64,000 bases of DNA from the NCBI GenBank assembly GCA_963783085.1, contig CAWAMJ010000004.1, positions 1-64,000 of the forward strand, given 5' to 3'. Made by a program: the position numbers and the translations under genes. Of the stretch, positions 25,654 to 34,775 are shown one piece after another; position 1 is the first letter of the stretch, and each line of letters starts with the position of its first letter. Source of the stretch: CAVYUC01 sp963783085. Lineage in GTDB: Bacteria > Bacteroidota > Bacteroidia > Bacteroidales > Prolixibacteraceae. Under the pieces are notes generated by a model. That model made no database searches. It was given only the letters and a program-made list of their open reading frames with translations, and was not told the DNA's origin.

Positions 25654-27120
25654 ATGACAACAATAAAAGACATTCAACCACAGGAAGTATGGACAATTTT
25701 TGGTCAGATTTTGCAAATTCCGCGCCCGTCGAAACACGAAGATCAAATTGAGGAATGGGCTGTGAATTTTGGAAAAAATCTGGGTTTGGAAACCATTAAA
25801 GACGAAGCAGGAAATGTTATCATTCGTAAACCTGCTACTCCGGGAATGGAAAACCGGAAAGGAGTAATTTTGCAGGGCCATTTGGACATGGTTCCGCAAA
25901 AAAACAGCGACAAAGAACATGATTTTACTTCCGATCCCATAGAAGCGTATGTAGACGGCGAGTGGGTGAAGGCAAATGGAACAACTCTCGGCGCCGATAA
26001 CGGAATCGGTGTTTCTGCAGCGCTTGCTGTGTTGGCATCTGACAAGGTAAAGCACGGGCCGTTGGAAGTATTGCTCACCTCGACTGAAGAAACCGGCATG
26101 GATGGCGCAAACGGGCTGAAGCCCGAGGTTTTGAACGGCAAAATATTAATCAATACCGATTCGGAAGACGAAGGGGAATTGTATGTTGGATGTGCCGGCG
26201 GAGAAGATGTAAACGTCCGGTTTAACTATAACGTTGAAGAAACCCCTCTCGGGGTAACCGGCTTTAAATTAAGTGTCACCGGATTGAAAGGCGGCCATTC
26301 GGGAATCGACATTCCCTTGCAGCGGGGAAATGCCATTAAAGTCTTTTTCCGGATTTTCGATAATGTTTACAAAGAACATGGCGTTCGGCTGGCAAGAATT
26401 GAAGGTGGCAGTTTACGAAATGCTATTCCACGTGAAGCATTTGGGGTGGTTGTAGCCGACGAGGCAAAAACAGCCGATTTTGTAGCCCATATTTATGAAA
26501 TTGCACAAATTATAAAATCCGAACTGTCGGCAACTGAGCCGAATTTAAAAGTGGAAGTCGAAGAAACAGAATTGCCTTTTGCGCTTATCGATGAAAAAAC
26601 CCAGCAAAACCTGACGAAAGCAATTCTGGCCTGTCCGAATGGTGTTATCCGCATGAGCGACAATATGGAAGGTTTGGTGGAAACTTCAAGCAACCTGGCT
26701 GTTGTAAATTCTGATAATGAAAGTAAAACGATAAACGCCGGATGTTTGATGAGGAGTTCAGTGGATTCAGCAAAAAAAGAACTCGCTGCGCGGTTCGAGG
26801 CAGTATTTACCCTTGCCGGCGCCGAAGTTACTTTTACGGGAGAATATCCCGGCTGGAAACCAAATATGGATTCACCCATCCTGAAGATTATGCAGGAAGT
26901 TTACAATGAAAAATTCGGTAAAATACCTGAAATAAAAGCCATCCATGCCGGCTTGGAATGCGGAATCCTTGGTGGAAAATATCCGGAATGGGATATGATT
27001 TCGTTTGGACCCACCATTCGTTTCCCCCACTCGCCGGACGAAAAAGTAAATATTGAAACGGTGAAAAAGTTCTGGGAATTTCTGGTGGCAACATTGGAGA
27101 ATATTCCGGAAGAAAAGTGA
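25654..27120 (+). CDS. pepD: aminoacyl-histidine dipeptidase (beta-Ala-His dipeptidase)
   Basis: Zinc metallopeptidase of the M20 family that splits Xaa-His and other dipeptides in the cytosol. 488 residues. Metal and catalytic blocks are visible: GHLDMVPQ (His and Asp, about residue 75), LGADNGIGVSAALAV (bridging Asp), STEETGMDGA (catalytic and metal Glu), NTDSEDEGELYVGCAGG (PepD-type), and IHAGLECGIL near the C-terminus (metal His). It follows the MFS gene by 4 bases and is ended by the terminator at 27171. Confidence 0.95.
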   Translation: MTTIKDIQPQEVWTIFGQILQIPRPSKHEDQIEEWAVNFGKNLGLETIKDEAGNVIIRKPATPGMENRKGVILQGHLDMVPQKNSDKEHDFTSDPIEAYVDGEWVKANGTTLGADNGIGVSAALAVLASDKVKHGPLEVLLTSTEETGMDGANGLKPEVLNGKILINTDSEDEGELYVGCAGGEDVNVRFNYNVEETPLGVTGFKLSVTGLKGGHSGIDIPLQRGNAIKVFFRIFDNVYKEHGVRLARIEGGSLRNAIPREAFGVVVADEAKTADFVAHIYEIAQIIKSELSATEPNLKVEVEETELPFALIDEKTQQNLTKAILACPNGVIRMSDNMEGLVETSSNLAVVNSDNESKTINAGCLMRSSVDSAKKELAARFEAVFTLAGAEVTFTGEYPGWKPNMDSPILKIMQEVYNEKFGKIPEIKAIHAGLECGILGGKYPEWDMISFGPTIRFPHSPDEKVNIETVKKFWEFLVATLENIPEEK

Positions 27121-27170
27121 TGGGGTTTCCAACCGCATTCATAAACCGGCGATTTTAATCGCCCACCTGC

Positions 27171-27207
27171 AAAAGGATGCAATTTTCTCAAAAAGTTGCA
27201 TCCTTTT
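27171..27207 (+). terminator. terminator after pepD
   Basis: AAAAGGATGCAA pairs with TTGCATCCTTTT (12 bp) around a 13-base loop, with further T residues following. The A-run on the left arm means it could also stop transcription from the convergent VOC gene. Confidence 0.85.
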
Positions 27208-27241
27208 TTGGTGCTCGAATCCCGGAACCCGCAGTTTTAGG

Positions 27242-27667
27242 CTACTCCAGAATTAAATTACCCTGTTTATCGAATTTCCAGAATGGCGCCCAGGCGATTT
27301 CCCAGGCGTATCCGTCGGGATCGGCAAAATAGGCGTCATAACCGCCCCAGAAAGTATCACGTGGTTCAACCAAAACCTTCGCGCCGTTTGCAATTGCTCT
27401 GTTATAGGTTTCTGCGACTGCCTCTTTCGAATCTTGATTAATAGCCAGCGTCATTCCCGGGAATCCGGTACGATCCGGTAAAAGCATCGCGTCATCGGCC
27501 AGCTTGTCAAGCGGATAAAGCGACAGAACAATACCACCATGATTAAAAAAGACAATGTTCCAATCGCTTCCTTTTGCCGGTTCCCAACCCAGCGCTTTTT
27601 GGTAGAACTGCTTAGATTCCTGGACATTTTTTACACCGAGTGTTACAATATTTAACCGTGGTTTCAT
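27242..27667 (-). CDS. VOC-fold (glyoxalase/bleomycin-resistance-like) protein
   Basis: 141 residues with the paired beta-alpha-beta-beta-beta modules of the vicinal oxygen chelate fold: MKPRLNIVTLGVKNVQESKQFYQKALGWEP at the N-terminus and VLVEPRDTFWGGYDAYFADPDGYAWEIAW near the C-terminus. The FADPDGYAWE motif supplies the usual metal-ligand Glu. The substrate is unknown. It is the last gene of a run with a D-threonine-aldolase-like enzyme (4-base gap). Confidence 0.85.
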   Translation of the reverse strand: MKPRLNIVTLGVKNVQESKQFYQKALGWEPAKGSDWNIVFFNHGGIVLSLYPLDKLADDAMLLPDRTGFPGMTLAINQDSKEAVAETYNRAIANGAKVLVEPRDTFWGGYDAYFADPDGYAWEIAWAPFWKFDKQGNLILE

Positions 27668-27671
27668 GTTT

Positions 27672-28772
27672 TTAGTTTTTTGGCATCATTTCAATGATTT
27701 CCCCCTCAACGGTTTGATAAAAACCCATAACATTGGCTGTGAGGCAGGAATGAACAGGGATGATTTCCACCAAATCGCCAATATTGAATTTTTTGAACTG
27801 ATTTTGAGTAACCTTGATGGTGCCGTGTTCCTGCGATAGTTTTGAAATGTAATTCAGCGGCTCGAGCAATTCCTTTTCCCCGTTTTTTAGGATAACAACA
27901 CGGCCATACATCATTTTGCCGTTGATATTTTCAATTGCATCTTTCGAAAGGTGCACGGCTCCTCCATAAATGACGATTTCATTCCGCGAGGCATGTTTGG
28001 AAACTACAGGGCAAACAAGCCTCACGGCGACGTCTTCAAATGCGCAAACGCCGAGGTTCATCTGCATTAAATCAAAAAAAATAAAATTTCCCGGCCTGAT
28101 TTCATCAATTCCGTTAAAATTGTTACAGATGCTGTTTGACGGTGTGTCGCCCAGGCTCACTTCAACGTTTGGGTAATCTTTTTTGAACCGTTCTTTCAGG
28201 TTTTTCATTTTTAATAAAGCATCGAAATGATTGCTGAAAATTTCGTTGGTGGATTTTGCTTCATAAGTACTTCCTGTATGCGTCAGAAAACCTTTGAACG
28301 CTAGTTTTTTGTTTTTGGAAAGTATTTTAAGGATGTTATCCATAATCCCCGTTCTGCCTGGCAGGAGCCCCGTGCGATTATAACCGGTGTCGATTTTAAG
28401 ATAAACGCCTACCGGCTGATTGATTTTTTTGGCCAGAATTTCTGCTGTCTCCTTATTTTCCACCATGACGTTCAGTTTGATATTGGCCGATAATCTTTTG
28501 ATGTTTTCGATTTCCAGTATATTCACCGGAAATGCAAGGGTTATATCTTTCCAGCCGCTGGTTGCAAAATATTCTGCCATCCGTACCGAAGAAACTGTTA
28601 TTGCCTCCACGCCAAATGTTCTAAACCATTCTCCGATTTTCGCCGACTGATGAGTTTTAAAATGCGGCCTGAAACGCAGCTTTTTATCTTCCGCTTTTTT
28701 TGCCATTCTTTTGATGTTGTTCAGGCAAATTTCCTTATCCAATATTAACGTGGGACGGATAATTTCAGTCAT
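27672..28772 (-). CDS. D-threonine aldolase-like PLP enzyme (alanine racemase N-terminal fold)
   Basis: 366 residues. Type III PLP barrel with the PLP lysine in RFRPHFKTHQSAKI (about residue 39) and a C-terminal domain ending with VEIIPVHSCLTANVM, where the His and Cys match the metal site of D-threonine aldolases and D-serine dehydratases. It probably cleaves or dehydrates a D-beta-hydroxy amino acid. It sits 6 bases after the nicotinate phosphoribosyltransferase stop and 4 bases before the VOC gene, so the three likely form one operon, though no common pathway is evident. Confidence 0.85.
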   Translation of the reverse strand: MTEIIRPTLILDKEICLNNIKRMAKKAEDKKLRFRPHFKTHQSAKIGEWFRTFGVEAITVSSVRMAEYFATSGWKDITLAFPVNILEIENIKRLSANIKLNVMVENKETAEILAKKINQPVGVYLKIDTGYNRTGLLPGRTGIMDNILKILSKNKKLAFKGFLTHTGSTYEAKSTNEIFSNHFDALLKMKNLKERFKKDYPNVEVSLGDTPSNSICNNFNGIDEIRPGNFIFFDLMQMNLGVCAFEDVAVRLVCPVVSKHASRNEIVIYGGAVHLSKDAIENINGKMMYGRVVILKNGEKELLEPLNYISKLSQEHGTIKVTQNQFKKFNIGDLVEIIPVHSCLTANVMGFYQTVEGEIIEMMPKN

Positions 28773-28778
28773 GATGAT

Positions 28779-30206
28779 TTAGTTTATGTTTTTTATCAGC
28801 ATTGTTTTTAAACTGTTTCTCGTTTCCATCAATTTTTTTGAGATTCCAACTTTGTAAATATGAGGGCTGATAAAACGCTTATGTTCATCGGGCAGCAACG
28901 CAGAGCGGCTTTGCAGGTAAATGTGGATTTCAGGTGGCGTCTGTTTTTCGAGTCTGAATTCGCCATTTTTCACTACTTCGCAAAGCAGCTTTTCATGTTT
29001 TAAATGATGAATGTTTGTAGATTTTTCAGGATGGACCGGATGATAAATTGTTTCTAAATCCTCCGGGTTTTCATTTTCAAGCGCAACAGCATCGCGATAA
29101 AAATATCCACTTTCGTCGAAATAACGCAGGACCTGTTTTTTTGAAGGAAGCGTTACTTTTTCTATGTTTTCCGATAATTTCATTTTTGGGTTGCCATTCA
29201 CTTCTGCCAGCTTGTAAACGCCGTCGAGAGCTGCGTCATGTTTTCCCGTTACCAGTTCGGTCCCGATTCCAAACGAGTCGATTTTAGCATTCTGATCCTT
29301 TATCAAACTTTTGATTACGTGCTCATTCAACTGGTTTGAAGCAATAATGTTTACATAATCCAAACCGGCGTCATCGAGCATTTTCCGTGCTTTTTTGCTC
29401 AGGTAGGCCAGGTCGCCGCTGTCGAGCCGGATAGCCTTCAACCGGTATCCTTCGTTTTCCATTTCCCTGGCTACTTTAATGGAATTGGGGATTCCCGATT
29501 TGAGCGTATCGAACGTATCGACCAGCAAGATGGTATTTTTCGGATTTATTTTCGCGTATGATCGAAATGCTTCCAGTTCGGTGTCGAAACTTTGTACCCA
29601 CGAATGTGCCTGTGTTCCGGCAACAGGAATGCCATAGATTTTTCCGGAAAGCACATTCGAAGTTGAAGCTGCCCCGCCGATACAGGCTGCCCTGCTGGCA
29701 TGCAATGCACCCAAACCTTGTGCCCTCCGCAATCCGAAATCCGTAAAAAGCCGATCGCCGGCAACCAGTTTTACCCGGAATGCTTTTGTTGCAATTAATG
29801 ATTCGAAGTTTAATATGTTGAGCAAAAGACTTTCGACGAGTTGGCATTCGATGATGTTTCCTTCTACACGTACGATAGTTTCATTCGGGAAAACAATCTC
29901 GCCTTCTTTCATGCTGAAAATATTTCCCGTGAAATGAAAATCGGTTAGGTAACCGAGGAATTCAGACTGGAATCCCTGTTCTTTCAGGTAGCCGATATCT
30001 TCTTCGGAGTACGTGAATTTCGAGAGCATATCAAGAAAATCCTGCAGTCCGGCGAATACGGTAAACCCACCCTGGAAAGGATTTGTCCGGAAAAAATAAT
30101 CAAATGTTGCACTTTCATTTTTTCTTCCGTAAGTGAAGTAACCCTGCGCCATGGCAAGCTCATAAAAATCAGTGTAAAGTCCCCAGGTAAAAGAATTTAG
30201 CAACAT
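28779..30206 (-). CDS. pncB: nicotinate phosphoribosyltransferase
   Basis: First step of the Preiss-Handler NAD salvage route: nicotinate plus PRPP to nicotinate mononucleotide. 475 residues from the ATG at 30206 (MLLNSFTWGLYTDFYELAMAQGYF, the TDxYELxMA start typical of the family); the frame begins earlier at 30245 but lacks homology. Other blocks are FRTNPFQGGFTVFAGL, DFGLRRAQGLGALHASRAACIGG, GTQAHSWVQSF (active-site His), LVDTFDTLKSGI and RLDSGDLAYLSKKAR. It heads a three-gene run. Confidence 0.93.
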   Translation of the reverse strand: MLLNSFTWGLYTDFYELAMAQGYFTYGRKNESATFDYFFRTNPFQGGFTVFAGLQDFLDMLSKFTYSEEDIGYLKEQGFQSEFLGYLTDFHFTGNIFSMKEGEIVFPNETIVRVEGNIIECQLVESLLLNILNFESLIATKAFRVKLVAGDRLFTDFGLRRAQGLGALHASRAACIGGAASTSNVLSGKIYGIPVAGTQAHSWVQSFDTELEAFRSYAKINPKNTILLVDTFDTLKSGIPNSIKVAREMENEGYRLKAIRLDSGDLAYLSKKARKMLDDAGLDYVNIIASNQLNEHVIKSLIKDQNAKIDSFGIGTELVTGKHDAALDGVYKLAEVNGNPKMKLSENIEKVTLPSKKQVLRYFDESGYFYRDAVALENENPEDLETIYHPVHPEKSTNIHHLKHEKLLCEVVKNGEFRLEKQTPPEIHIYLQSRSALLPDEHKRFISPHIYKVGISKKLMETRNSLKTMLIKNIN

Positions 30207-30318
30207 TTTTCTTCCCGTTTTTTGAATTTGATTAAAGGTAACCAAGAAAAACAGGAATTAAAAATAGAACCGGGGAAAATTCAGGCGATTTTTATGGTTA
30301 TCCGGAATTTTAAGAAGT

Positions 30319-31596
30319 TTATCTGTTTCTCAGAAAAATGGTTTGTTCCCTGTTCGGGCCAACCGATGCTATTGAAACGGGAATTTCCATTTCTTCTTCA
30401 ATAAACCGAATGTATTTATTCAATGCTTCTGGAAACTCGTTCCTGTTTTTTATTTTGGTCAGGTCGGTTTCCCAACCCGGAAGTTCAACATAAATTGGTT
30501 TTACCGTACCGGTTAATTCGAATGGAAAATATTCGACCACTTCGCCATCGATTTCATAACCGACGCAAATTTTTATGGTTTCAAAGCTGTCAAGAACATC
30601 GGCTTTCATCATAATCAGTTCGGTTGCCCCATTTAGCATTACTGAATATTTCAACGCCACCAAATCAAGCCATCCGCAGCGGCGTGGTCTTCCGGTAGTT
30701 GAGCCATATTCGGCTCCGGCTTCCCGCAGTTTTTTTCCGGTATCGTCGTTTAATTCCGTAGGGAAAGGTCCCATTCCCACACGCGTGCAGTAAGCTTTGA
30801 AAATCCCCAGGACGTTTCCGATTTTTTGCGGAGCGAGACCGAGTCCGGTGCAGGCGCCTGCGCAAATCGTATTTGAGCTGGTAACAAAAGGGTAAGAACC
30901 AAAATCGATGTCGAGCAATGTTCCCTGGGCGCCTTCAGCCAAAACTGATTTGTTGTCGGCCATTAACTGGTGGAGGAAATGTTCGCTGTCGACCAGCGAA
31001 AACGATTTCAAAACTTCAATTCCTTCAAACCAATCCTGTTCACAGGCTGCCAGTTCCTTTTCGTAATCATACTTGTAAAACTCCTTCAGCATTACTTTAT
31101 GATTGGCGATGCGTGAATCGTATTTTTCCCTGAAATTGTGGAGCAAATCGCCTACACGCAGTCCTTCGCGGCCGATTTTGTCCCGGTATGTCGGCCCGAT
31201 TCCTTTTAACGTAGAGCCGATTTTTGTTTCACCTTTTTGTTTTTCGGAAGCTGCATCGAGCAGGCGGTGTGTGGGTAAAATTAAATGCGCTTTTTTTGAA
31301 ATGTACAGGTTTTCCGAAATATCGAACCCAATTTCTTTCAGCGATTCAATTTCTTTTTTAAAGACGATGGGGTCGATTACAACGCCATTTCCGATGATAT
31401 TGATTTTGTTTTCGCGGAATATTCCGGATGGAATGGTATGAAGTACCTTTTTTATATTATTGAATTCCAGCGTATGACCGGCATTTGGCCCTCCCTGGAA
31501 GCGGGCTATCACATCATATTTCGGTGTTAAAACATCTACAACTTTTCCTTTTCCCTCATCGCCCCATTGCAGTCCCAGCAAAACATCTACATTCAT
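30319..31596 (-). CDS. purA: adenylosuccinate synthetase
   Basis: Converts IMP, aspartate and GTP to adenylosuccinate, the first committed step to AMP. 425 residues, the usual length. The phosphate loop QWGDEGKGKVVD starts near residue 10, followed by QGGPNAGHTL (catalytic His), GSTLKGIGPTY, LAEGAQGTLLDIDFGSYPFVTSSNT and GSTTGRPRRCGWLD. Its position next to a Fur-family gene and the RSH gene is a recurrent Bacteroidales order. Transcription is on the minus strand; the 160-base gap upstream shows no clear -7 box. Confidence 0.97.
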   Translation of the reverse strand: MNVDVLLGLQWGDEGKGKVVDVLTPKYDVIARFQGGPNAGHTLEFNNIKKVLHTIPSGIFRENKINIIGNGVVIDPIVFKKEIESLKEIGFDISENLYISKKAHLILPTHRLLDAASEKQKGETKIGSTLKGIGPTYRDKIGREGLRVGDLLHNFREKYDSRIANHKVMLKEFYKYDYEKELAACEQDWFEGIEVLKSFSLVDSEHFLHQLMADNKSVLAEGAQGTLLDIDFGSYPFVTSSNTICAGACTGLGLAPQKIGNVLGIFKAYCTRVGMGPFPTELNDDTGKKLREAGAEYGSTTGRPRRCGWLDLVALKYSVMLNGATELIMMKADVLDSFETIKICVGYEIDGEVVEYFPFELTGTVKPIYVELPGWETDLTKIKNRNEFPEALNKYIRFIEEEMEIPVSIASVGPNREQTIFLRNR

Positions 31597-31756
31597 TGGT
31601 TAATCGATTTTAAATTCATAAGAAACCGTGAAAATCGAATTTAAACTCAGATTTTCACGGCTTTTAAATCAGCTTCTAAAAATACGAATATTTTTTATTG
31701 ACCGGTAAAAAAATGGATAGTAAGCGGGGAATTTATCAAATCTTAATTTCTGAAGA

Positions 31757-32200
31757 TCAATCTTTATCCATGTTTTGGCCGTAAATGTAGAGCGTGTGGT
31801 GCGACAATTTAAAATTGTTCTTCAAACAGGTATCTTCAATTATTTCGCCAATTCGCGGATCATAGAATTCAACCACTTCGCCGTTTGAAATGTCGATTAA
31901 ATGATCGTGTTGATGAGAAGCAAATGCTTTTTCGAATTGTGCAATATTTTTTCCGAACTGATGTTTAACAACCAGCTTACAATCGAGCAGCAAATCGATG
32001 GTATTGTATAAAGTTGCCCGGCTAACCCGGTAATTTTTGTTTTTCATTGAAATGTAGAGCGATTCAATATCGAAATGCCCCTCCCTTGAATAAATTTCTT
32101 CAAGAATGGCAAATCGTTCCGGAGTTTTTCGATGCCCATGTTTTTCCAGGTATTCGGTAAACATGTTTCTCACGGTTTCCCTGGTTTTTTGGCTATTCAT
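31757..32200 (-). CDS. Fur-family transcriptional regulator
   Basis: 147 residues. N-terminal winged helix (HGHRKTPERFAILEEIYSREGHFDIESLYISMKNKNYRVSRATLYNTIDLLLDCKLV) and C-terminal metal-binding domain (SHQHDHLIDISNGEVVEFYDP). The regulatory HxHDH motif is present but the C-terminal CxxC structural zinc pairs are absent, so it is not a canonical zinc-stabilised Fur and could sense iron or peroxide. It lies between RSH and purA. A -7 box is at 32226-32233. Confidence 0.93.
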   Translation of the reverse strand: MNSQKTRETVRNMFTEYLEKHGHRKTPERFAILEEIYSREGHFDIESLYISMKNKNYRVSRATLYNTIDLLLDCKLVVKHQFGKNIAQFEKAFASHQHDHLIDISNGEVVEFYDPRIGEIIEDTCLKNNFKLSHHTLYIYGQNMDKD

Positions 32201-32225
32201 ATTTAAACTAATTTTAAATAGGATT

Positions 32226-32233
32226 CAAAAATA
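32226..32233 (-). promoter_or_regulatory. -7 box of the Fur-family gene
   Basis: CAAAAATA on the plus strand is TATTTTTG on the minus strand, a perfect TAnnTTTG. It lies 26 bases before the ATG at 32200 and in the gap after the RSH gene, showing that this regulator can be transcribed independently. Confidence 0.5.
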
Positions 32234-32267
32234 TAAATTTTTTTTTATTATTCAGGCGAAACAAAAA

Positions 32268-34481
32268 TTAATCATTTAGATTTTCATCACGGAATACTTT
32301 GTCTATCCCTCTTATTTTTTCAAGCCTTGAGATCAGGTGGCCGAGGTCTTCGGCACTGTGAATGTAAATGAAAAGGTCGCCCTCGAATATGCCTTCGTGC
32401 GTGTCGAATTTAACTGAACGCATGTTAATACTATGTTGTTTGGAAATAACGTTGGTTACTTCGTTTACAATCCCAACCCGATCGAATCCTTCGAGCCTTA
32501 ACCGTGTAAGATAGGATTGACGTTTAAATTTTGTCCATTCCACTGTAACAATATTGCTCCCCTGGTTGGTAATCAATTTGGCAATGCCGGGGCAACCTGT
32601 TTTATGGATAACAACATGTTCGTCGGTACTGAGGTAGCCAATTACTTTATCGCCCGGAATGGGATTACAGCAACGAGCCAGTGAAAAGGTGACGTTATCC
32701 TGTTCTTCTTTCAGCAGAAACGGCTTTTTTTTATCAATCTTCCCTCCGTTTCCGTTGTTGTTTTCTTCTTCTTTTTTCTTACGGCTGAAAGTGATGTTCC
32801 AGTATTTCACCAATTTGTTTCTGGCCTTTTCGCCGAGTATTTCTTCCAGGTTGCCCAGTTCGAGGAATCCCATCCCAACTTCCGAATAAAGTTGTTCCTT
32901 GTTGTTCAGGTTGAAACGGGCAATTATTTTTTTCAGGTTGTTGGAAGTAACCGGCGCTTTTGCATTTTTAATTTTTTCCTCAACAATTTCCTTCCCTTTT
33001 TCTATGTGCATCTTTTTTTCGAGTTTGAATGCATCTTTTATTTTCGCCCGTGCTTTTGTCGATTTTGCATATTTCAGCCATTCCAGCTGCGGCGTTTGTT
33101 TTTTTGAAGTTAAAATTTCAACCTGATCGCCGTTTTGCAACACATGGCTCGATGTTACCAGTTTCAGGTTGATTTTGGCGCCAATACATTTATTGCCCAT
33201 ATCAGTATGAATCTCATAAGCAAAATCGATTACAGTGGAGCCCTGCGGCAGGGAAACCATATCGCCTTTCGGAGTAAAAACATTAATTTCGGTGGCGAAC
33301 AGGTTTAGTTTAAAATCGTCGAGAAATTCGAAAGCATCGGTAACCGGATTTCGTAAATGCTCGCGAATCCGTTCAATCCACGTCTCCAGTTCGTTTTCGT
33401 AAGTACTGATATCTTTGTAGCGGTAATGTGCTGCAAATCCGTGTTCCGCTATTTCATCCATCCGCTCGGTCCTGATTTGCACTTCCACCCATTTTCCCTG
33501 CCCCATCACAGTTACATGCAACGATTCGTAGCCGTTGGCTTTTGGCACCGTAATCCAGTCGCGGATTCGATCGGGTTTTGGCTTGTAAATATCGGTTACC
33601 AGCGACAAAACATCGAAGCACTGCCTCTTTTCAGCAATACCGGGTTTGGCTTTTATAATTATCCGCACAGCCAGGATGTCGTATATTTCGTTGAACGAAA
33701 CACCTTTGTTCTGCATTTTTTGCCAAATGGAGTAAGTTGATTTCAGGCGGTGTGTTACCGTACTATCAATGTTTTCCGTTTTCAGTTTTGAAACAATTGG
33801 TTTTATAAACTCATTGACGAGGTAATTTCGTTTTTCTTCCTGGTTGTGCAACATGTATAAAATCCGGTTGTATTCTTCCGGATGTTTGAATTTGAAACTC
33901 AATTCTTCGAGTTCGTTTTTAACAGCATGCAATCCCAGGCGATTTGCCAGCGGTACATAAAGGTAAAGTGTTTCGCTGGCGGTTTTAATCCGCTGGTGCG
34001 GGAACATAGATTCCAGGGTTTGCATGTTGTGTAACCGGTCGGCTATTTTAATCAGGATTACCCGGATGTCGTCCGATAAGGTCATCAGCATTTTTTTCAG
34101 GGTGAGTGCCTGCCGGGAATCCATATCATCTTTTAATTTTGTTAATCCGTCAACAATCCGGGCTACTTTCCCGCCAAACATATTTTCCACATCGGTGATG
34201 GAATATTCTGTGTCTTCAACTACATCGTGCAACAGGGAAGCTACAATGGAAGTTGCTCCAAGGCCTAAATCTTTTGCTACAATTTTTGCAACCGCAATGG
34301 GATGAATGATATACGGTTCGCCTGATTTTCGCTTGTAACCGTCATGTGCAGCATTGGCAAAACGAAATGCTTTTTCAATTCGGGCCAGCCGGCCTTCGTC
34401 AAATTTATTCTGGATAACTTTCAGGAAATCCTGATATCGATCCTCAATCTGCCGTGTTTCCGCTTGTGTAAAATGCTGCAC
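32268..34481 (-). CDS. bifunctional (p)ppGpp synthetase/hydrolase (SpoT/Rel type)
   Basis: Controls the stringent alarmone. 737 residues with the full long-RSH layout: HD hydrolase domain with HDVVED at residues 85-90, synthetase domain with RLKSTYSIWQKM and NGYESLHVTVMG...EVQIRT, TGS domain (about 395-455, VFTPKGDMVSLPQGSTVIDFAYEIHTDMG), zinc-finger-like region (LARCCNPIPGDKVIGY) and C-terminal ACT domain. The HD residues are intact, so hydrolase activity is expected. The charge-determinant motif before NGYESLH is RIRD (RxKD-like), as in bifunctional enzymes rather than ExDD of monofunctional RelA. Confidence 0.96.
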   Translation of the reverse strand: MQHFTQAETRQIEDRYQDFLKVIQNKFDEGRLARIEKAFRFANAAHDGYKRKSGEPYIIHPIAVAKIVAKDLGLGATSIVASLLHDVVEDTEYSITDVENMFGGKVARIVDGLTKLKDDMDSRQALTLKKMLMTLSDDIRVILIKIADRLHNMQTLESMFPHQRIKTASETLYLYVPLANRLGLHAVKNELEELSFKFKHPEEYNRILYMLHNQEEKRNYLVNEFIKPIVSKLKTENIDSTVTHRLKSTYSIWQKMQNKGVSFNEIYDILAVRIIIKAKPGIAEKRQCFDVLSLVTDIYKPKPDRIRDWITVPKANGYESLHVTVMGQGKWVEVQIRTERMDEIAEHGFAAHYRYKDISTYENELETWIERIREHLRNPVTDAFEFLDDFKLNLFATEINVFTPKGDMVSLPQGSTVIDFAYEIHTDMGNKCIGAKINLKLVTSSHVLQNGDQVEILTSKKQTPQLEWLKYAKSTKARAKIKDAFKLEKKMHIEKGKEIVEEKIKNAKAPVTSNNLKKIIARFNLNNKEQLYSEVGMGFLELGNLEEILGEKARNKLVKYWNITFSRKKKEEENNNGNGGKIDKKKPFLLKEEQDNVTFSLARCCNPIPGDKVIGYLSTDEHVVIHKTGCPGIAKLITNQGSNIVTVEWTKFKRQSYLTRLRLEGFDRVGIVNEVTNVISKQHSINMRSVKFDTHEGIFEGDLFIYIHSAEDLGHLISRLEKIRGIDKVFRDENLND

Positions 34482-34775
34482 TTGTTTTATAATTTAAAAT
34501 TTTTTTATACCCTTCACTAATCCGAAGGTTTCCATATTTTAACATTTAAATCAATAAAAAGATGGATGAAAAATCTACTTCGGACTAAAACCTCCGGTTC
34601 GATCCAGATTCATGCCATTCTTCTCGATTTTGTAATTCAGGATGTTAAAAGTCGTTATTTTTCCGGAAAAAGTTTTTCTTTAATTGCTTCACTAAAAACT
34701 TATCTGGGACGGTTCCCGGTTTCATTTCGTTGATTTTTCAGGATTTAAAGTGATTTTTTATGCAACTTGCTGAGT

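Noticed and set aside
25405..26055. 216-codon minus-strand frame
   Set aside because: It lies antisense to two well-supported genes (MFS transporter and pepD) and crosses their junction; its product is basic and lacks domain character.
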